From positions 11,274,001-11,338,000 of the forward strand of contig NZ_CP107942.1 in the NCBI RefSeq assembly GCF_036053395.1: a stretch of DNA of 64,000 nucleotides. Direction: 5' to 3'. Of this stretch, positions 26,699 to 35,754 are shown piece by piece. The first letter of the stretch is position 1; every line of letters starts with the position of its first letter. Under the pieces are notes generated by a model, which did no database searches, was not told where the DNA came from, and was given only the letters and a program-made list of their open reading frames with translations. This DNA comes from Actinoplanes sp. NBC_00393. Lineage in GTDB: Bacteria > Actinomycetota > Actinomycetes > Mycobacteriales > Micromonosporaceae. The position numbers and the translations under genes are program-made.

Positions 26699-27870
26699 CG
26701 GATCGCTCCTGTCGTGGTGATGGCGGCCAGCCCGGCGAGCACCCGGGCCCGGTCCGCCCAGGCGTGCCGGCCGGCGAACTCGCGGCGCCGCCGTACGTCG
26801 TCGCTGGTGCGCGGCCGGTTCAGGGCCTGGCGGGTCGCCTCGGCGAAGGCGGCCGGGCCGGCCGCCTCGGTGATCAGATCGGTGCTGAGCCACCGGTTGG
26901 CCGGCAGCGGCGTGGAGACCACGTCACGGCCCGCGGCCAGATACTCCAAGGTCTTGATCGGAAAGCTGGCCTGGTTGAACGGGTTGTCGGCGTACGGGGT
27001 GAGCCCGACGTCGATGACCCGCAGGTAGCCGGGCAGGTCGGCGTACGGCTTGGGCCCGGTGTGGCACACGTTCGGCCGGGCGGCGAGCGCGGTGAACCGG
27101 GCGGGCTGGTAGCCGGCGGCCACCGGCCCGACGATCAGCAGCGAGTCGCCGGTGTCGGCGACCGCCTCCAGCAGGCCGAGGTCGATCCGGTCGTTGATGT
27201 GGCCGACGAATCCCGCTACCGGGCCGGGCAGTTGGGCGTCCTCCGGGACCGGCACGGAGTCGGCCGCGGCGTACACCTCCGGCACACAGCCGGTGGGCAC
27301 CACTGTGGCGGTGACGCCTGCCTCCGCGTACCTCTCCTGCAGCGGCAGCGAAACGGTCGCGACCGCCTGGGCGCGCCGCAGGATGGCCGCCTCCTGGGCG
27401 GCGAGTCGCCGGCGCGGGATGCCGATCAGGTCGGCGCCGGCCACCAGATCGTCGGTGGCGTAGAAGACCGTGCGGCGGGCCGGAACCGCGTGCAGCAGGT
27501 TCTCCACCCGGGTGCTGATCAGCGCGGCGATCGGGGTGCCGGGGGAGCCGTACAGCCGGTCGACGGCGTCGCGGACGGCCCGGCGCATCAGCGGTGGGAC
27601 CAGATGCCGGGTGCCGGGCCGGTACATGCCGGGGGTGACCCGGGGAACCAGACGGTCGAGGCCGGCCCGGACGGTGGTGAGCGGCGGGGTGTTCCACGAG
27701 GTGCCCCGTTCCGGGTCGCGCAGCCGGGTCAGCGCGGACACCGGCGGGTCGACGTAGAGCACCGGTGTCAGCCGGCTCAACTCGTCGGCGATGTGCCGGT
27801 CGGTGCCGGCGGGCCCGTCGTACGGGGTTCCCGCGAGGTAGACCACCAATCGGTCACGGGTCGGCGTCAC
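26695..27870 (-). CDS. Glycosyltransferase, GT-B fold
   Basis: 391 residues from GTG 27870, with AAGGAA 7 nt upstream. The N-terminal half (VVYLAGTPYDGPAGTDRHIA, VLYVDPP, VFYATDDLVAGA) and C-terminal half (VAGFVGHINDRIDLGLLEAV, VGLTPYADNPFNQASFPIKT, LEYLAAGRDVVST) match the group annotated as TuaH/WsaF-like glycosyltransferases. The FYATDD and PIKTLEYLAAG blocks are their best markers. It probably adds a sugar to the lipid-linked repeat unit in the cytoplasm. Translationally coupled to the next glycosyltransferase. Confidence 0.86.
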   Translation of the reverse strand: MTPTRDRLVVYLAGTPYDGPAGTDRHIADELSRLTPVLYVDPPVSALTRLRDPERGTSWNTPPLTTVRAGLDRLVPRVTPGMYRPGTRHLVPPLMRRAVRDAVDRLYGSPGTPIAALISTRVENLLHAVPARRTVFYATDDLVAGADLIGIPRRRLAAQEAAILRRAQAVATVSLPLQERYAEAGVTATVVPTGCVPEVYAAADSVPVPEDAQLPGPVAGFVGHINDRIDLGLLEAVADTGDSLLIVGPVAAGYQPARFTALAARPNVCHTGPKPYADLPGYLRVIDVGLTPYADNPFNQASFPIKTLEYLAAGRDVVSTPLPANRWLSTDLITEAAGPAAFAEATRQALNRPRTSDDVRRRREFAGRHAWADRARVLAGLAAITTTGAIR

Positions 27871-27889
27871 GTCGTTTCCTTCCTCTGCC

Positions 27890-28906
27890 TCACCTGATCA
27901 CCGCGGGGGACCAGGCGTCGTGGACGAGCACCGCCGGTGCTCCCGAGCCGTCCGCGGGCACCTGCCAGATGTCGCTGGTGGCGGTGCCCGGGGTGGTGCG
28001 GGCCAGCCCGTAGAGCACGGTCCGGTCGTCGAGCCACTCGACCTGGTCGTCGACGCTGCGGGTCTCCGCCAGGACGGTCTCGGCGCCGGTGCGCAGATCG
28101 TGAACGGCAAGACGCCACTGTCCGGCCGGCAGGTCGCCGTGCTTCTTGAAGGCGACCCTGGTGCCGTCGGGCGACAGCGACGGGCACTCGACGTCACTCC
28201 TCAGCGCGGTCACCGTACGGCCGCTCAGGCTTCCCTCGACCAGCCAGGTCCTCCCGCCGGACGCGGCCGTCGCGTAGAACCGGTCGTGGTCGGCGAACGT
28301 GACGCCCCAGAGGTTCTTGTCGACCGCTGTGATCGCCCTGCCGTCCACGGTGAGCGTGAACTTCTCGATGTCGCCGACCACTTCGCCGGCGGTGCGGCTG
28401 ACGACGGTCCGGGTGGAGAACTGGCCCGGATTCGCATATGAGTCGCCGAAGACGAACGTCGTGGTCGCCACGAGCGATCCGTCCCGCGAAAGCCGGGCGC
28501 GGCTGGGGATTCCGGTCAGCGGCAGGTCCCGCTCGGGTGCCCAGTCGCTGTCGAGCAGCCGCGCCTGGTAGGTGGTCACCAGCCCGCGTTTGGCGGAGAG
28601 GCAGACGGCGTCGGCCGCGGTCGCGTACACCCGCTCGCAGGAAGCGCTGGTGAACGCCCGCGGGCCGTCCGGATCGTCCAGCGCGACCAGTGCGACCTTG
28701 CCGTACCCCTGGCCCAGCGCGGTGTTGCGGAACACCAGATGCGGTCCGGCCCGCAGATCCGCGGTGTTCCCACCGGTCGCGACGCCGGGCGCCCGGGCTG
28801 CGGTCTCGGCCTGGCCCTGCCGCACGTTCCAGACGTATCCGCCGGCGCCCAGCAGAGCCGCGGCCAGAATCGCGGTCAGCAGTACGATGCGCATTCGCAG
28901 ACTCAC
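27890..28906 (-). CDS. Membrane-anchored beta-propeller (TolB/WD40-like) protein
   Basis: 338 residues from GTG 28906, overlapping the MFS stop by 4 nt; an ATG at 28894 is the alternative. One N-terminal helix (MRIVLLTAILAAALLGAGGY) acts as signal or anchor. The rest consists of about six propeller-like blades with SxDGxxVA motifs (RLSRDGSLVATTTFVFG, SLSPDGTRVAFKKHGDL, VEWLDDRTVLYGLAR). No catalytic residues are evident. Its place between a transporter and two glycosyltransferases suggests an extracytoplasmic accessory role in polysaccharide assembly, which is inference. Confidence 0.75.
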   Translation of the reverse strand: MSLRMRIVLLTAILAAALLGAGGYVWNVRQGQAETAARAPGVATGGNTADLRAGPHLVFRNTALGQGYGKVALVALDDPDGPRAFTSASCERVYATAADAVCLSAKRGLVTTYQARLLDSDWAPERDLPLTGIPSRARLSRDGSLVATTTFVFGDSYANPGQFSTRTVVSRTAGEVVGDIEKFTLTVDGRAITAVDKNLWGVTFADHDRFYATAASGGRTWLVEGSLSGRTVTALRSDVECPSLSPDGTRVAFKKHGDLPAGQWRLAVHDLRTGAETVLAETRSVDDQVEWLDDRTVLYGLARTTPGTATSDIWQVPADGSGAPAVLVHDAWSPAVIR

Positions 28907-30141
28907 TCCGGGACCTCGTCCCGGTCGGTGCCGCGCAGCAGCCAGCCGGCCACGGGGATCGCCACGGCGAGGAGCACCGCGAACTGCACCAGCGAGGTGC
29001 CTGGGCCCTGCAGGCTCCACAGCACCCCGAACAGCAGGGACGAGGCGAAGCGGGCCAGTGCCACCACGGTCTGCCCGGCCGCGATGCCGGTGCCTCGTGC
29101 CTGCGCGGGGACCAGCCGGCTGACGAGGGCGGGCAGCACACCGTCGGTGGCCGCGTAGAAGACGCCGAGCAGCAGCAGGACCGCCAGGGTCAGCCCCACC
29201 CCGCCGGCCGGCAGCGCGGCCAGCAGGTAGCAGGTGAGCAGGGCGGCGTGGCCGGCCACCAGCACACGGGCGCGGCCGATGCGGTCGGCGAGCCGGCCCA
29301 GGGGTACGGCCAGTGCCAGGTAGGCGACGTTCGTACCGACGTAGAGCAAGGGGAACCAGCCTGCCGCGAAGTCGTCGCGCTCCTGCAGGGACAGGTAGAG
29401 GAAACCGTCACCGACCGTCAGCAGGCCCAGTACCCCGGCGGCGATCAGCGGACGCCGCAGCCGGGGCCCGCCCACCGCGCGCATCACCCGGCGCAACCCG
29501 ATCCGGGCGGTGCCGGTGCGGGTGCGCAGGTTCGGCACGAACAGCACCAGCACGGCGAGGCCGACCAGCGCGAAGGCGAACGACACCACGAAGATCGAGT
29601 CGTAGCTACCGGGCACGCTCGCGAGCAGCGCGAACGCGACCAGGGGGCCGAGCGCCGCACCGATCGTGTCCAGGGTGCGGTGGACACCGAACGCCCGCCC
29701 GAGCGTCCGCGGGTCGGACGCCTCCGCGATCAGCGCGTCGCGGGGCGCGGTCCGCAGCCCCTTGCCGAGCCGGTCGGCGGTGATCACGGCGGTGATCGCG
29801 GCGAACCCAGTGGCCGGGAGCATCGCGATCCGGCTGAGGGCGGACGCGCCGTACCCCAGAGCCGCGACCCACTTCGGCTGCCCGCCACGGTCCCCGGCGT
29901 AGCCGCCCGCGATCCGCAGGAAGGCGCTGACGCCCTGGTAGATGCCGTCCAGGAAGCCGTACGCCACCGGGCTGAGCCCGACCACGGCCGTGAGATACAG
30001 GGGCAGCACCGACGCCACCATCTCCGACGACACGTCGGTCAGCAGGCTGACCACACCAAGCAGCACGACCGTGGCGGAGACCCGGCGGGTGACTGCCCCG
30101 GCCGCGTCCCTGCCCGGTCGATCCCGCAGCGTCACATACAC
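28903..30141 (-). CDS. MFS transporter
   Basis: 412 residues from GTG 30141 (AAGGG 10 nt upstream); GTG 30135, with GAGG 5 nt upstream, is equally possible. Twelve hydrophobic helices, with MFS signatures after helix 2 (GGYAGDRGGQPKWVA; loop DRxGxxK) and DRLGKGLRTAPRDALIAEAS, and in the second half GRLADRIGRARVLV. The KGLRTAPRDAL block occurs in a group of MFS proteins of unknown substrate. First gene of the operon; it may export a precursor or product of this locus. Confidence 0.85.
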   Translation of the reverse strand: MYVTLRDRPGRDAAGAVTRRVSATVVLLGVVSLLTDVSSEMVASVLPLYLTAVVGLSPVAYGFLDGIYQGVSAFLRIAGGYAGDRGGQPKWVAALGYGASALSRIAMLPATGFAAITAVITADRLGKGLRTAPRDALIAEASDPRTLGRAFGVHRTLDTIGAALGPLVAFALLASVPGSYDSIFVVSFAFALVGLAVLVLFVPNLRTRTGTARIGLRRVMRAVGGPRLRRPLIAAGVLGLLTVGDGFLYLSLQERDDFAAGWFPLLYVGTNVAYLALAVPLGRLADRIGRARVLVAGHAALLTCYLLAALPAGGVGLTLAVLLLLGVFYAATDGVLPALVSRLVPAQARGTGIAAGQTVVALARFASSLLFGVLWSLQGPGTSLVQFAVLLAVAIPVAGWLLRGTDRDEVPE

Positions 30142-30183
30142 CTCATCGCCGCCCTTCGCCGACGGCCAATGTGGACGCACCGT

Positions 30184-30189
30184 TAGGGT
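30184..30189 (+). promoter_or_regulatory. Candidate -10 box
   Basis: TAGGGT, 39 nt before the methyltransferase ATG, in the 86-bp divergent region with the MFS operon. Confidence 0.35.
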
Positions 30190-30227
30190 TTGCGCGTCGG
30201 CTTCGGTGACAGCGCACGGGGGACGCC

Positions 30228-30881
30228 ATGGCGATCGGGCACAGGGTGCGGGCACGGCTGGCGGACGGACCTGGATCACTCGGGCACGCTGCCCGGCGGC
30301 GCCGGGCAGCGAAACTGGTCGAGACGTTCCCGGGCCTGGCCGGCATGCGGGTGCTCGACCTAGGCGGCGAACCGCTGTTCTGGCGCGGTTTCCCGGTGCG
30401 GCCCGCGCACGTCACGGTGCTCAACCTCCTGTCGTTCGACGCCGCGGAGCCGTGGATCGACGCTGTGACCGGCGACGCCTGCGACCCGCCGGCCGCGGTG
30501 ACGAGACGCAGGTTCGACCTGGTCGTCTCCAACTCGGTGATCGAGCACGTCGGCGGCCACGTCCCCCGGCAACGATTCGCCGAGGTGGTGCTGCGGGCCG
30601 CCGACCGGCACTGGGTGCAGACTCCGTACCGGTACTTTCCGGTGGAGCCGCACTGGGTGTTTCCGGGCATGCAGTTCCTGCCGTTGCGCGTGCGCGCCGA
30701 AGTGACCCGCCGCTGGCCGTTGAGCCCCGGGCGAGCCGGCGATCTGCCCGAGGCCGTCGCCAACGCCGCCTCCGTCGAGTTGCTGTCGCTCACCGAGATG
30801 CGCGCCTACTTCCCGGACTCTTACCTCTGGTACGAACGTGCCGTCGGTTTGATCAAGTCGGTGACCGCGGTCCGTGCCTAG
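30228..30881 (+). CDS. SAM-dependent methyltransferase (class I)
   Basis: 217 residues from ATG 30228 with GGGGGA 5 nt upstream. Motif I is MRVLDLGGEPLFWRGF, an unusual glycine loop with GGEP in place of GxGxG; the later FDLVVSNSVIEHVGG is typical of class I methyltransferases, as is RYFPVEPHWVFPGMQFL. It could O-methylate a sugar of the repeat unit. It is the only plus-strand gene between two minus-strand operons, and its stop overlaps the stop of the facing aminotransferase by 4 nt. Substrate unknown. Confidence 0.82.
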   Translation: MAIGHRVRARLADGPGSLGHAARRRRAAKLVETFPGLAGMRVLDLGGEPLFWRGFPVRPAHVTVLNLLSFDAAEPWIDAVTGDACDPPAAVTRRRFDLVVSNSVIEHVGGHVPRQRFAEVVLRAADRHWVQTPYRYFPVEPHWVFPGMQFLPLRVRAEVTRRWPLSPGRAGDLPEAVANAASVELLSLTEMRAYFPDSYLWYERAVGLIKSVTAVRA

Positions 30882-31972
30882 CGCAGCGCCGCGGCCAGTT
30901 GCTCGGCCACCCGGGCCTGCTGGTCCGCCGTGATCTGCGGATAGATCGGCAGCGACAACAGCTCCGGCGCGACCGCCTCAGCGTGCGGGAACGAGCCGCC
31001 GAGATGGGCGAACGCCCCGGTCCGGTGCACCGGAATCGGATAGTGGATCGCCGCACCGATACCGGCCGCGTTCAGTTTCGCCAGCACGTCGTCGCGGCGC
31101 GGCACCCGTACGCAATAGATGTGCCAGACATGCTCGTTGCCCTCGAGCGTCACCGGCAGCACCACGTCGTCGAGACCGGCCAGCAGATGGTGATACCGCG
31201 CCGCCGCGGCCCGCCGCTGATCGTTCCAGCCGGCCAGCCTCGCCAGTTTGGCCCGCAGCACGACCGCCTGCAGACCGTCCAGCCGGCTGTTCACCCCGAT
31301 CAGGTCGTGGTGATATTTGCGCAGCCCACCATGGCTGCCCAGGGTGCGAACCGTGGTGGCCCACTGCTCGGACGCCGTGGTGACCGCACCCGCATCGCCG
31401 TAGGCGCCCAGGTTCTTCCCCGGATAGAAACTGGTCGCGGCGATCCCGTCGGCCCCGGAGCCGCGACCGTGCCGGGTGGCGCCCTGCGACTGCGCGGCGT
31501 CCTCCACGATGGCGACATCGCGCCCGCCGAGGCCGTTGCGAAGCTCCTCCACGGGCGCGAGCTGGCCGTAGAGATGGACCGGCACGATCGCGCGGGTGGC
31601 CGGGGTGACGGCGGCCAGCGCCGCCTCCACATCGATCAGATAGGTCTGCGGGTCGCAGTCGACCAGCACGACGGCAGCGCCGGCCCGGGCGACCGCCTCC
31701 GCGGTGGCGATGAACGTGTTCGCCGGCAGGATCACCTCGGCGCCCGGCCCGACGCCGACCGCCCGCAACGCCAGCTCCAGCGCGTCGGTGCCGTTGGCGA
31801 CGCCGACACAGTGCGGCAGCCCGGAGAACGCCGCGTACTCCTGCTCGAACGCGGCCACCTCGGCGCCGCCGACGAACGCAGTCTCGGCCAGGACGCGCTT
31901 GAATCCGGTCTCGACCTCGGCGGCCACCTCGGCGTGGGCGGCGGCCAGGTCGACGAGCGGGATTCGGCTCAT
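30878..31972 (-). CDS. DegT/DnrJ/EryC1/StrS sugar aminotransferase
   Basis: 364 residues. Markers: IPLVDLAAAHAEVAAEVE, FVGGAEVAAFEQEYAAF, GVANGTDALELALRAVGVG, HLYGQLAP, EDAAQSQGA, and the PLP lysine in TSFYPGKNLGAYGDAG. It moves an amino group from glutamate to a keto sugar nucleotide. The PFxPGKNLGAYGD style and LVDLxxQ-like start are those of WlbC/WbpE and FdtB-type 3-aminotransferases. Last of five genes with 4-nt overlaps; GTG or ATG starts are each coupled to the gene before. Two such aminotransferases in one operon suggest two amino sugars or two amino positions. Confidence 0.9.
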   Translation of the reverse strand: MSRIPLVDLAAAHAEVAAEVETGFKRVLAETAFVGGAEVAAFEQEYAAFSGLPHCVGVANGTDALELALRAVGVGPGAEVILPANTFIATAEAVARAGAAVVLVDCDPQTYLIDVEAALAAVTPATRAIVPVHLYGQLAPVEELRNGLGGRDVAIVEDAAQSQGATRHGRGSGADGIAATSFYPGKNLGAYGDAGAVTTASEQWATTVRTLGSHGGLRKYHHDLIGVNSRLDGLQAVVLRAKLARLAGWNDQRRAAAARYHHLLAGLDDVVLPVTLEGNEHVWHIYCVRVPRRDDVLAKLNAAGIGAAIHYPIPVHRTGAFAHLGGSFPHAEAVAPELLSLPIYPQITADQQARVAEQLAAALR

Positions 31973-32607
31973 GAAGTCAGCTCCTTGCGCAGTAGACGGG
32001 CGGGACTGCCGGCCCAGACCTCGCCGGGCGGCACGTCGTGCAGCACCACGGAACCCATGCCGATCAGCGAGCCGGCACCGACGGTCACACCCTCACGGAT
32101 CAGGGCGCCGGCCCCCACGTAGGCGCCGGGCGCCAGCACCGCGCCGCCACCGAGGCGTACGCCGGACGCGATGGTCACGTAGTCACCCACCCGGTCGTCG
32201 TGGGTGAGCACGGCCTGCGGCATGACCGCCACGTGCGCGCCCACGACGACGTCGGCGGTCAGCACCGTGCCGGCCAGCAGCACGCTGCCCGGGCCGACGC
32301 TGCTGCCCAGGCCCACGTCGGCGGACGGGTGCACGACCGTCGCGTACCGGTCGGCGGGCAGGCCGAGGCGTTCGACGATGCGCCGCCGCGCGGTGAAGTT
32401 GCGCGGATTGCCCACGCACACCACGACGGCGGCGTCCGTCTTCAGCACACTGTCGACCGGGCCGAGCACCGGCAGCCCGGACCGGACCGTCCCGTGCAGG
32501 GCCGGGTCGTCGTCGACGAAGCCCAGCGTCCGCAGGCCGGCGGCGGCCGCGGCCGAGGCGGTCTCCCTGGCGAAACCGCCCGCCCCGACGATGACCAGGT
32601 CCTTCAC
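31969..32607 (-). CDS. NeuD/PglD-family sugar O/N-acyltransferase
   Basis: 212 residues. An N-terminal Rossmann-like nucleotide-sugar domain (KDLVIVGAGGFARETASAA) is followed by a left-handed beta-helix of hexapeptide repeats (from about residue 95: DVGLGSSVGPGSVLLAGTVL, VVGAHVAVMPQAVL, HDDRVGDYVTIASGVRLGG) and an acyl-CoA-binding end (VWAGSPARLLRK). PglD and NeuD acetylate amino sugars or sialic-acid-type sugars. Here it would acylate the amino group put on by one of the flanking aminotransferases. It overlaps both neighbours by 4 nt. Confidence 0.88.
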   Translation of the reverse strand: MKDLVIVGAGGFARETASAAAAAGLRTLGFVDDDPALHGTVRSGLPVLGPVDSVLKTDAAVVVCVGNPRNFTARRRIVERLGLPADRYATVVHPSADVGLGSSVGPGSVLLAGTVLTADVVVGAHVAVMPQAVLTHDDRVGDYVTIASGVRLGGGAVLAPGAYVGAGALIREGVTVGAGSLIGMGSVVLHDVPPGEVWAGSPARLLRKELTS

Positions 32608-33728
32608 CGGGCGGCCAGCTCCCGCAGGACGCCGGCGATGTGCTGCTGGTCGTCGTCGGTGAGCCGGTGGTGCAGCGGCAGGATCAGCGACTCCCGGGTG
32701 ATCCGCTCGGTGACCGGCAGCGGGGCCGGGGTCACGTCCGCGTACGCCGGTTCCAGATGTGCCGCCATGATGCCGCGCCGCGCCGAGACACCCCGTTCGG
32801 CCAGCACCGACAGCACCTCGTCGCGGCCGACCGGGAAACCGTCGAGCAGGACCCAGAACGACTGGTAGTTGGTCTGCCCGTACGCCGGGTCCCGTACCGG
32901 AACCAGACCGTCGATGTCGGCCAGCAGCTCGTGGTAGCGGGCGGCGAGCTCCCGGCGCTGGGCGACCAGGCCGGGCAGCCGGCCGAGCTGCACCAGACCG
33001 ACCGCGGCCTGGATGTCGGTCATCCGGTAGTTGTAGGCGGTCTCCAGGTACGCCTCGAGCACCGGCTGCGCGCTCCTGTGCCGGTCGGCCGCGGACACGT
33101 TCATGCCGTGTTCCCGCAGCCTGCGCAGCCGCGCCGCCGCCTCCGGGTCGTCGACGGTGATCATGCCACCCTCACCGGTGGTGATCAGTTTGCGCGGGTG
33201 GAACGACCACGCGGCCACCGCGGCGCCGGTTCCGGCGGGTTCCCCGTACGCCGAAGAACCTGCCGCGCAGGCGGCGTCCTCGACCAGGCCGACCCCCCAC
33301 CCGGCCGTTGCCTTACGCAGCGCGGCCGTGTCGAACGGCACGCCACCCTGATGCACCGCGATGACCGCCCGGGTCCGCGGGGTGCGCACCGCGTCGATCG
33401 TCTCCACGGTGACGTTCCCGGTGGCCAGGTCGACGTCGGCGAAGACCGGCGTCGCCCCGACGTAGCGGACCGCGTTGGCGGTGGCGATGAACGACAGCGA
33501 CGGCACGATCACCTCGTCGCCGGGACCGATGTCGAGCAGCACCAGCGCCAGGTGCAGCCCGGTGGTGCAGGAGCTGACCGCGACACCGTGCCCGGCGCCG
33601 ACCGCGGCCGCGAACTCCTGCTCGAAGCGGGCGACGCGCGGCCCCTGCGCGACCCAGCCGGAGCGGATCGCCTCGGCAGCGGCCTGCGCCTCCTCCTCGC
33701 CGAGCTGAGGAATCATCACCGGGATCAT
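32604..33728 (-). CDS. DegT/DnrJ/EryC1/StrS sugar aminotransferase
   Basis: 374 residues from ATG 33728 (ATGA overlap with the epimerase stop); the open frame extends much further but is a shadow there. Markers: MIPQLGEEEAQAAAEAIRSG, GWVAQGPRVARFEQEFAA, VAVSSCTTGLHLAL, EDAACAAGSS, and the PLP lysine in WSFHPRKLITTGEGGM. The Gly-Trp-VAQGP and SFHPRK patterns are those of PglE/PseC/DesV-type 4-aminotransferases, unlike the 30878 enzyme. It forms a natural pair with the next gene, a PglD-like acyltransferase, as in bacillosamine synthesis. Substrate inferred only. Confidence 0.9.
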   Translation of the reverse strand: MIPVMIPQLGEEEAQAAAEAIRSGWVAQGPRVARFEQEFAAAVGAGHGVAVSSCTTGLHLALVLLDIGPGDEVIVPSLSFIATANAVRYVGATPVFADVDLATGNVTVETIDAVRTPRTRAVIAVHQGGVPFDTAALRKATAGWGVGLVEDAACAAGSSAYGEPAGTGAAVAAWSFHPRKLITTGEGGMITVDDPEAAARLRRLREHGMNVSAADRHRSAQPVLEAYLETAYNYRMTDIQAAVGLVQLGRLPGLVAQRRELAARYHELLADIDGLVPVRDPAYGQTNYQSFWVLLDGFPVGRDEVLSVLAERGVSARRGIMAAHLEPAYADVTPAPLPVTERITRESLILPLHHRLTDDDQQHIAGVLRELAAR

Positions 33729-34690
33729 CGCGACGACCGCCACCAGTCGACCAGACCCTGCAGGCCCTCGGTGAGGGTGAGCTCGGGCTTCCAGCCCAGG
33801 CGCTCGTCGGCGGCGGAGATGTCGGCCAGCCGGCGGGTGACGCCGTTGACCGCGCGGGCCGGGCCGTGCTCCGGAACGAGGTCCGACTTCATCACCGAGC
33901 TGAGCGCGGCGGCCAGATCCTTGAGGCTGGTCTCCTCGCTGCTGGCGATGTTGAACACGTCGTCGGTGACGTCGGCGCGGGCGGCCAGGATGTTGGCCCG
34001 GGCGATGTCCGCCACGTGCACGAAGTCCATGGTCTGCAGGCCGTCGCCGAGGATCAGCGGGGGAGTGCCCGACTCGATCCGCTCCATCCAGCGGATCAGC
34101 ACCTCGGTGTAGAGCCCGTGGATGTCCATCCGCGGTCCGTACACGTTGAAGTAGCGCAGGGCCACGTAGTCCAGGCCCTTCATGGCGTGGAAGCTGCGCA
34201 GCGTCGCCTCGTTGAACGCCTTCGCGGCGCCGTAGAACGTGTCGTTGTTGTACGGGTGATGCCGCTCGGTCGTCGGGAACTCCTCGGCCAGCCCGTACAC
34301 CGACGCCGACGACGACGCGACGACCTTCTTCACCCCGGCGTCGGCCGCCGCCTCGATCACGTTGAACGTGCCGTCGACGAGCACCTCGTTGGCCAGCCGC
34401 GGTTCCTCCGCGCACTGGGTGATCCGGATCGCGGCCAGGTGGAACACCAGGTCCTTGTCCGCCGTCACGTCCCGGACCAGCGCGTTGTCACGGATGTCGC
34501 CGTCGACCAGCCGCACCGGGCCGTTGGCCAGAGCCCAGGCCAGGTTCTCCCGCCGCCCCCGCACGAAGTTGTCGAGAACGACGATCTCGGCGGCCCCGCC
34601 GCGGACGAGTTCGTCGACGACGTGCGAACCGATCGTGCCCGCCCCGCCGGTGACGAGAGCGCGCGCGCCCTCGATCTGTACCCCAGTCAC
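33725..34690 (-). CDS. NAD-dependent nucleotide-sugar epimerase/dehydratase
   Basis: 321 residues from GTG 34690 (GTGA overlap). Extended SDR: ARALVTGGAGTIGSHVVDEL, VVLDNFVRG, DIRDNALV, VFHLAAIRITQCAEEP, SSSASVYG, and the catalytic FYGAAKAFNE (Tyr-x3-Lys), then YFNVYGPRMD. The QCAEEPRLANEV segment resembles UDP-glucose 4-epimerase-like enzymes of polysaccharide clusters. It changes the C4 or C3/C5 configuration or dehydrates a nucleotide sugar; the exact reaction is open. Second gene of the five-gene operon. Confidence 0.9.
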   Translation of the reverse strand: MTGVQIEGARALVTGGAGTIGSHVVDELVRGGAAEIVVLDNFVRGRRENLAWALANGPVRLVDGDIRDNALVRDVTADKDLVFHLAAIRITQCAEEPRLANEVLVDGTFNVIEAAADAGVKKVVASSSASVYGLAEEFPTTERHHPYNNDTFYGAAKAFNEATLRSFHAMKGLDYVALRYFNVYGPRMDIHGLYTEVLIRWMERIESGTPPLILGDGLQTMDFVHVADIARANILAARADVTDDVFNIASSEETSLKDLAAALSSVMKSDLVPEHGPARAVNGVTRRLADISAADERLGWKPELTLTEGLQGLVDWWRSSR

Positions 34691-35754
34691 GCCATGTGCC
34701 CTTCGTTGAGCTTGATCATCGTTCCGCCGTCGGCCAGGCTGCGCGAGGCGGCCTGCAGAATCTCCAGCACGCGCAGGCCGGCCCGGCCGTCGGTCAGCGC
34801 GGGCGTGCCCGTACCGATCGCTCGCGCGTATTCGTCCACCATGGTCCGCAGCGCCTCGCGCTCGGTCAGAGCCGGCGCGACCATGTCCCCGGAGCGGTAG
34901 GACACCAGGATGTCGCGCCGCTCCTGCTCGCCGAGCTCCTCCGGGGAGGCCACGTCGACGCCGCGGTCGTAGAGCGACACCCGCTGGCTCGGGTTCAGGT
35001 CGTCCCAGACCAGGGTCCGCTTCGAACCGCCGAAGATCGCGGTGCGGACCTTCACCGGGGACAGCCAGTTCACGTGGATGTGCGCGATCGCGCCGTTGCT
35101 CAGCTGCAACGTCAGGTACGCCACGCAGGCCCGGCCGGCGCCGATGCCGTCCGCCCCGTGCGCCGCGACCGCGACCGGCCGGACCGCCGGCGGCAGCACG
35201 AAGTCCAGGATCGACAGGTCGTGCGGCGCCAGGTCCCAGATCACGTCGATGTCGCGCTGCACCAGGCCCAGGTTGATCCGCACCGAGTCGAGGAAGTGCA
35301 GCTCACCCAGATCGCCGGCGTGCAGCAGCTCCCGGATGCGCAGCACCGCCGGGGTGTAGCAGTAGGTGTGGTCGCACATCAGCGTCAGCCCACGCCGGTC
35401 GGCCTCCTCGACGAGCGCACGGCCCTCGTCGTAGGTGGCCGCGAGTGGCTTCTCGACCAGCACGTGCTTGCCGGCGCGCAGCGCCTTCAGCGCGACCGGC
35501 AGATGGGTGCCGGCGGGGGTGGCGATGGCGACGGCATGCACGTCCGGGTCGGCGAGGACCTCGTCCAGGTCGGCGGTGACCTGCACGGTCGAATATCCGC
35601 CGAGGACCCGCTGGGCGCGGTCGACGTCGAGGTCGCACAACCACCGCAGCCGGAAGGCTGGACTGCCCTGGAAGTTGCGGACGAGGTTGGGGCCCCAGTA
35701 ACCGGCCCCGACGACGGCGACGCCGATCGCGGGTGCGGATTGCGGAGGAGTCAC
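34687..35754 (-). CDS. Gfo/Idh/MocA-family sugar dehydrogenase (WbpB/WlbA-like)
   Basis: 355 residues from GTG 35754; the ribosome site is weak (CGGAT). N-terminal Rossmann domain GVAVVGAGYWGPNLVRNFQG, then VAIATPAGTHLPVALKALRA, the family lysine in VEKPLAATYDEG, DHTYCYTPAVLRIRELL and WDLAPHDLSILDFVL (catalytic His in LAPHDL). Close relatives oxidise UDP-GlcNAcA at C3 (WbpB/WlbA) or act on other UDP-uronates. With the aminotransferase and the acetyltransferase at 36056 it gives the WbpB-WbpE-WbpD set for 3-acylamino-uronic acids. First gene of the operon, so its 301-bp upstream region carries the operon promoter. Confidence 0.87.
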   Translation of the reverse strand: MTPPQSAPAIGVAVVGAGYWGPNLVRNFQGSPAFRLRWLCDLDVDRAQRVLGGYSTVQVTADLDEVLADPDVHAVAIATPAGTHLPVALKALRAGKHVLVEKPLAATYDEGRALVEEADRRGLTLMCDHTYCYTPAVLRIRELLHAGDLGELHFLDSVRINLGLVQRDIDVIWDLAPHDLSILDFVLPPAVRPVAVAAHGADGIGAGRACVAYLTLQLSNGAIAHIHVNWLSPVKVRTAIFGGSKRTLVWDDLNPSQRVSLYDRGVDVASPEELGEQERRDILVSYRSGDMVAPALTEREALRTMVDEYARAIGTGTPALTDGRAGLRVLEILQAASRSLADGGTMIKLNEGHMA

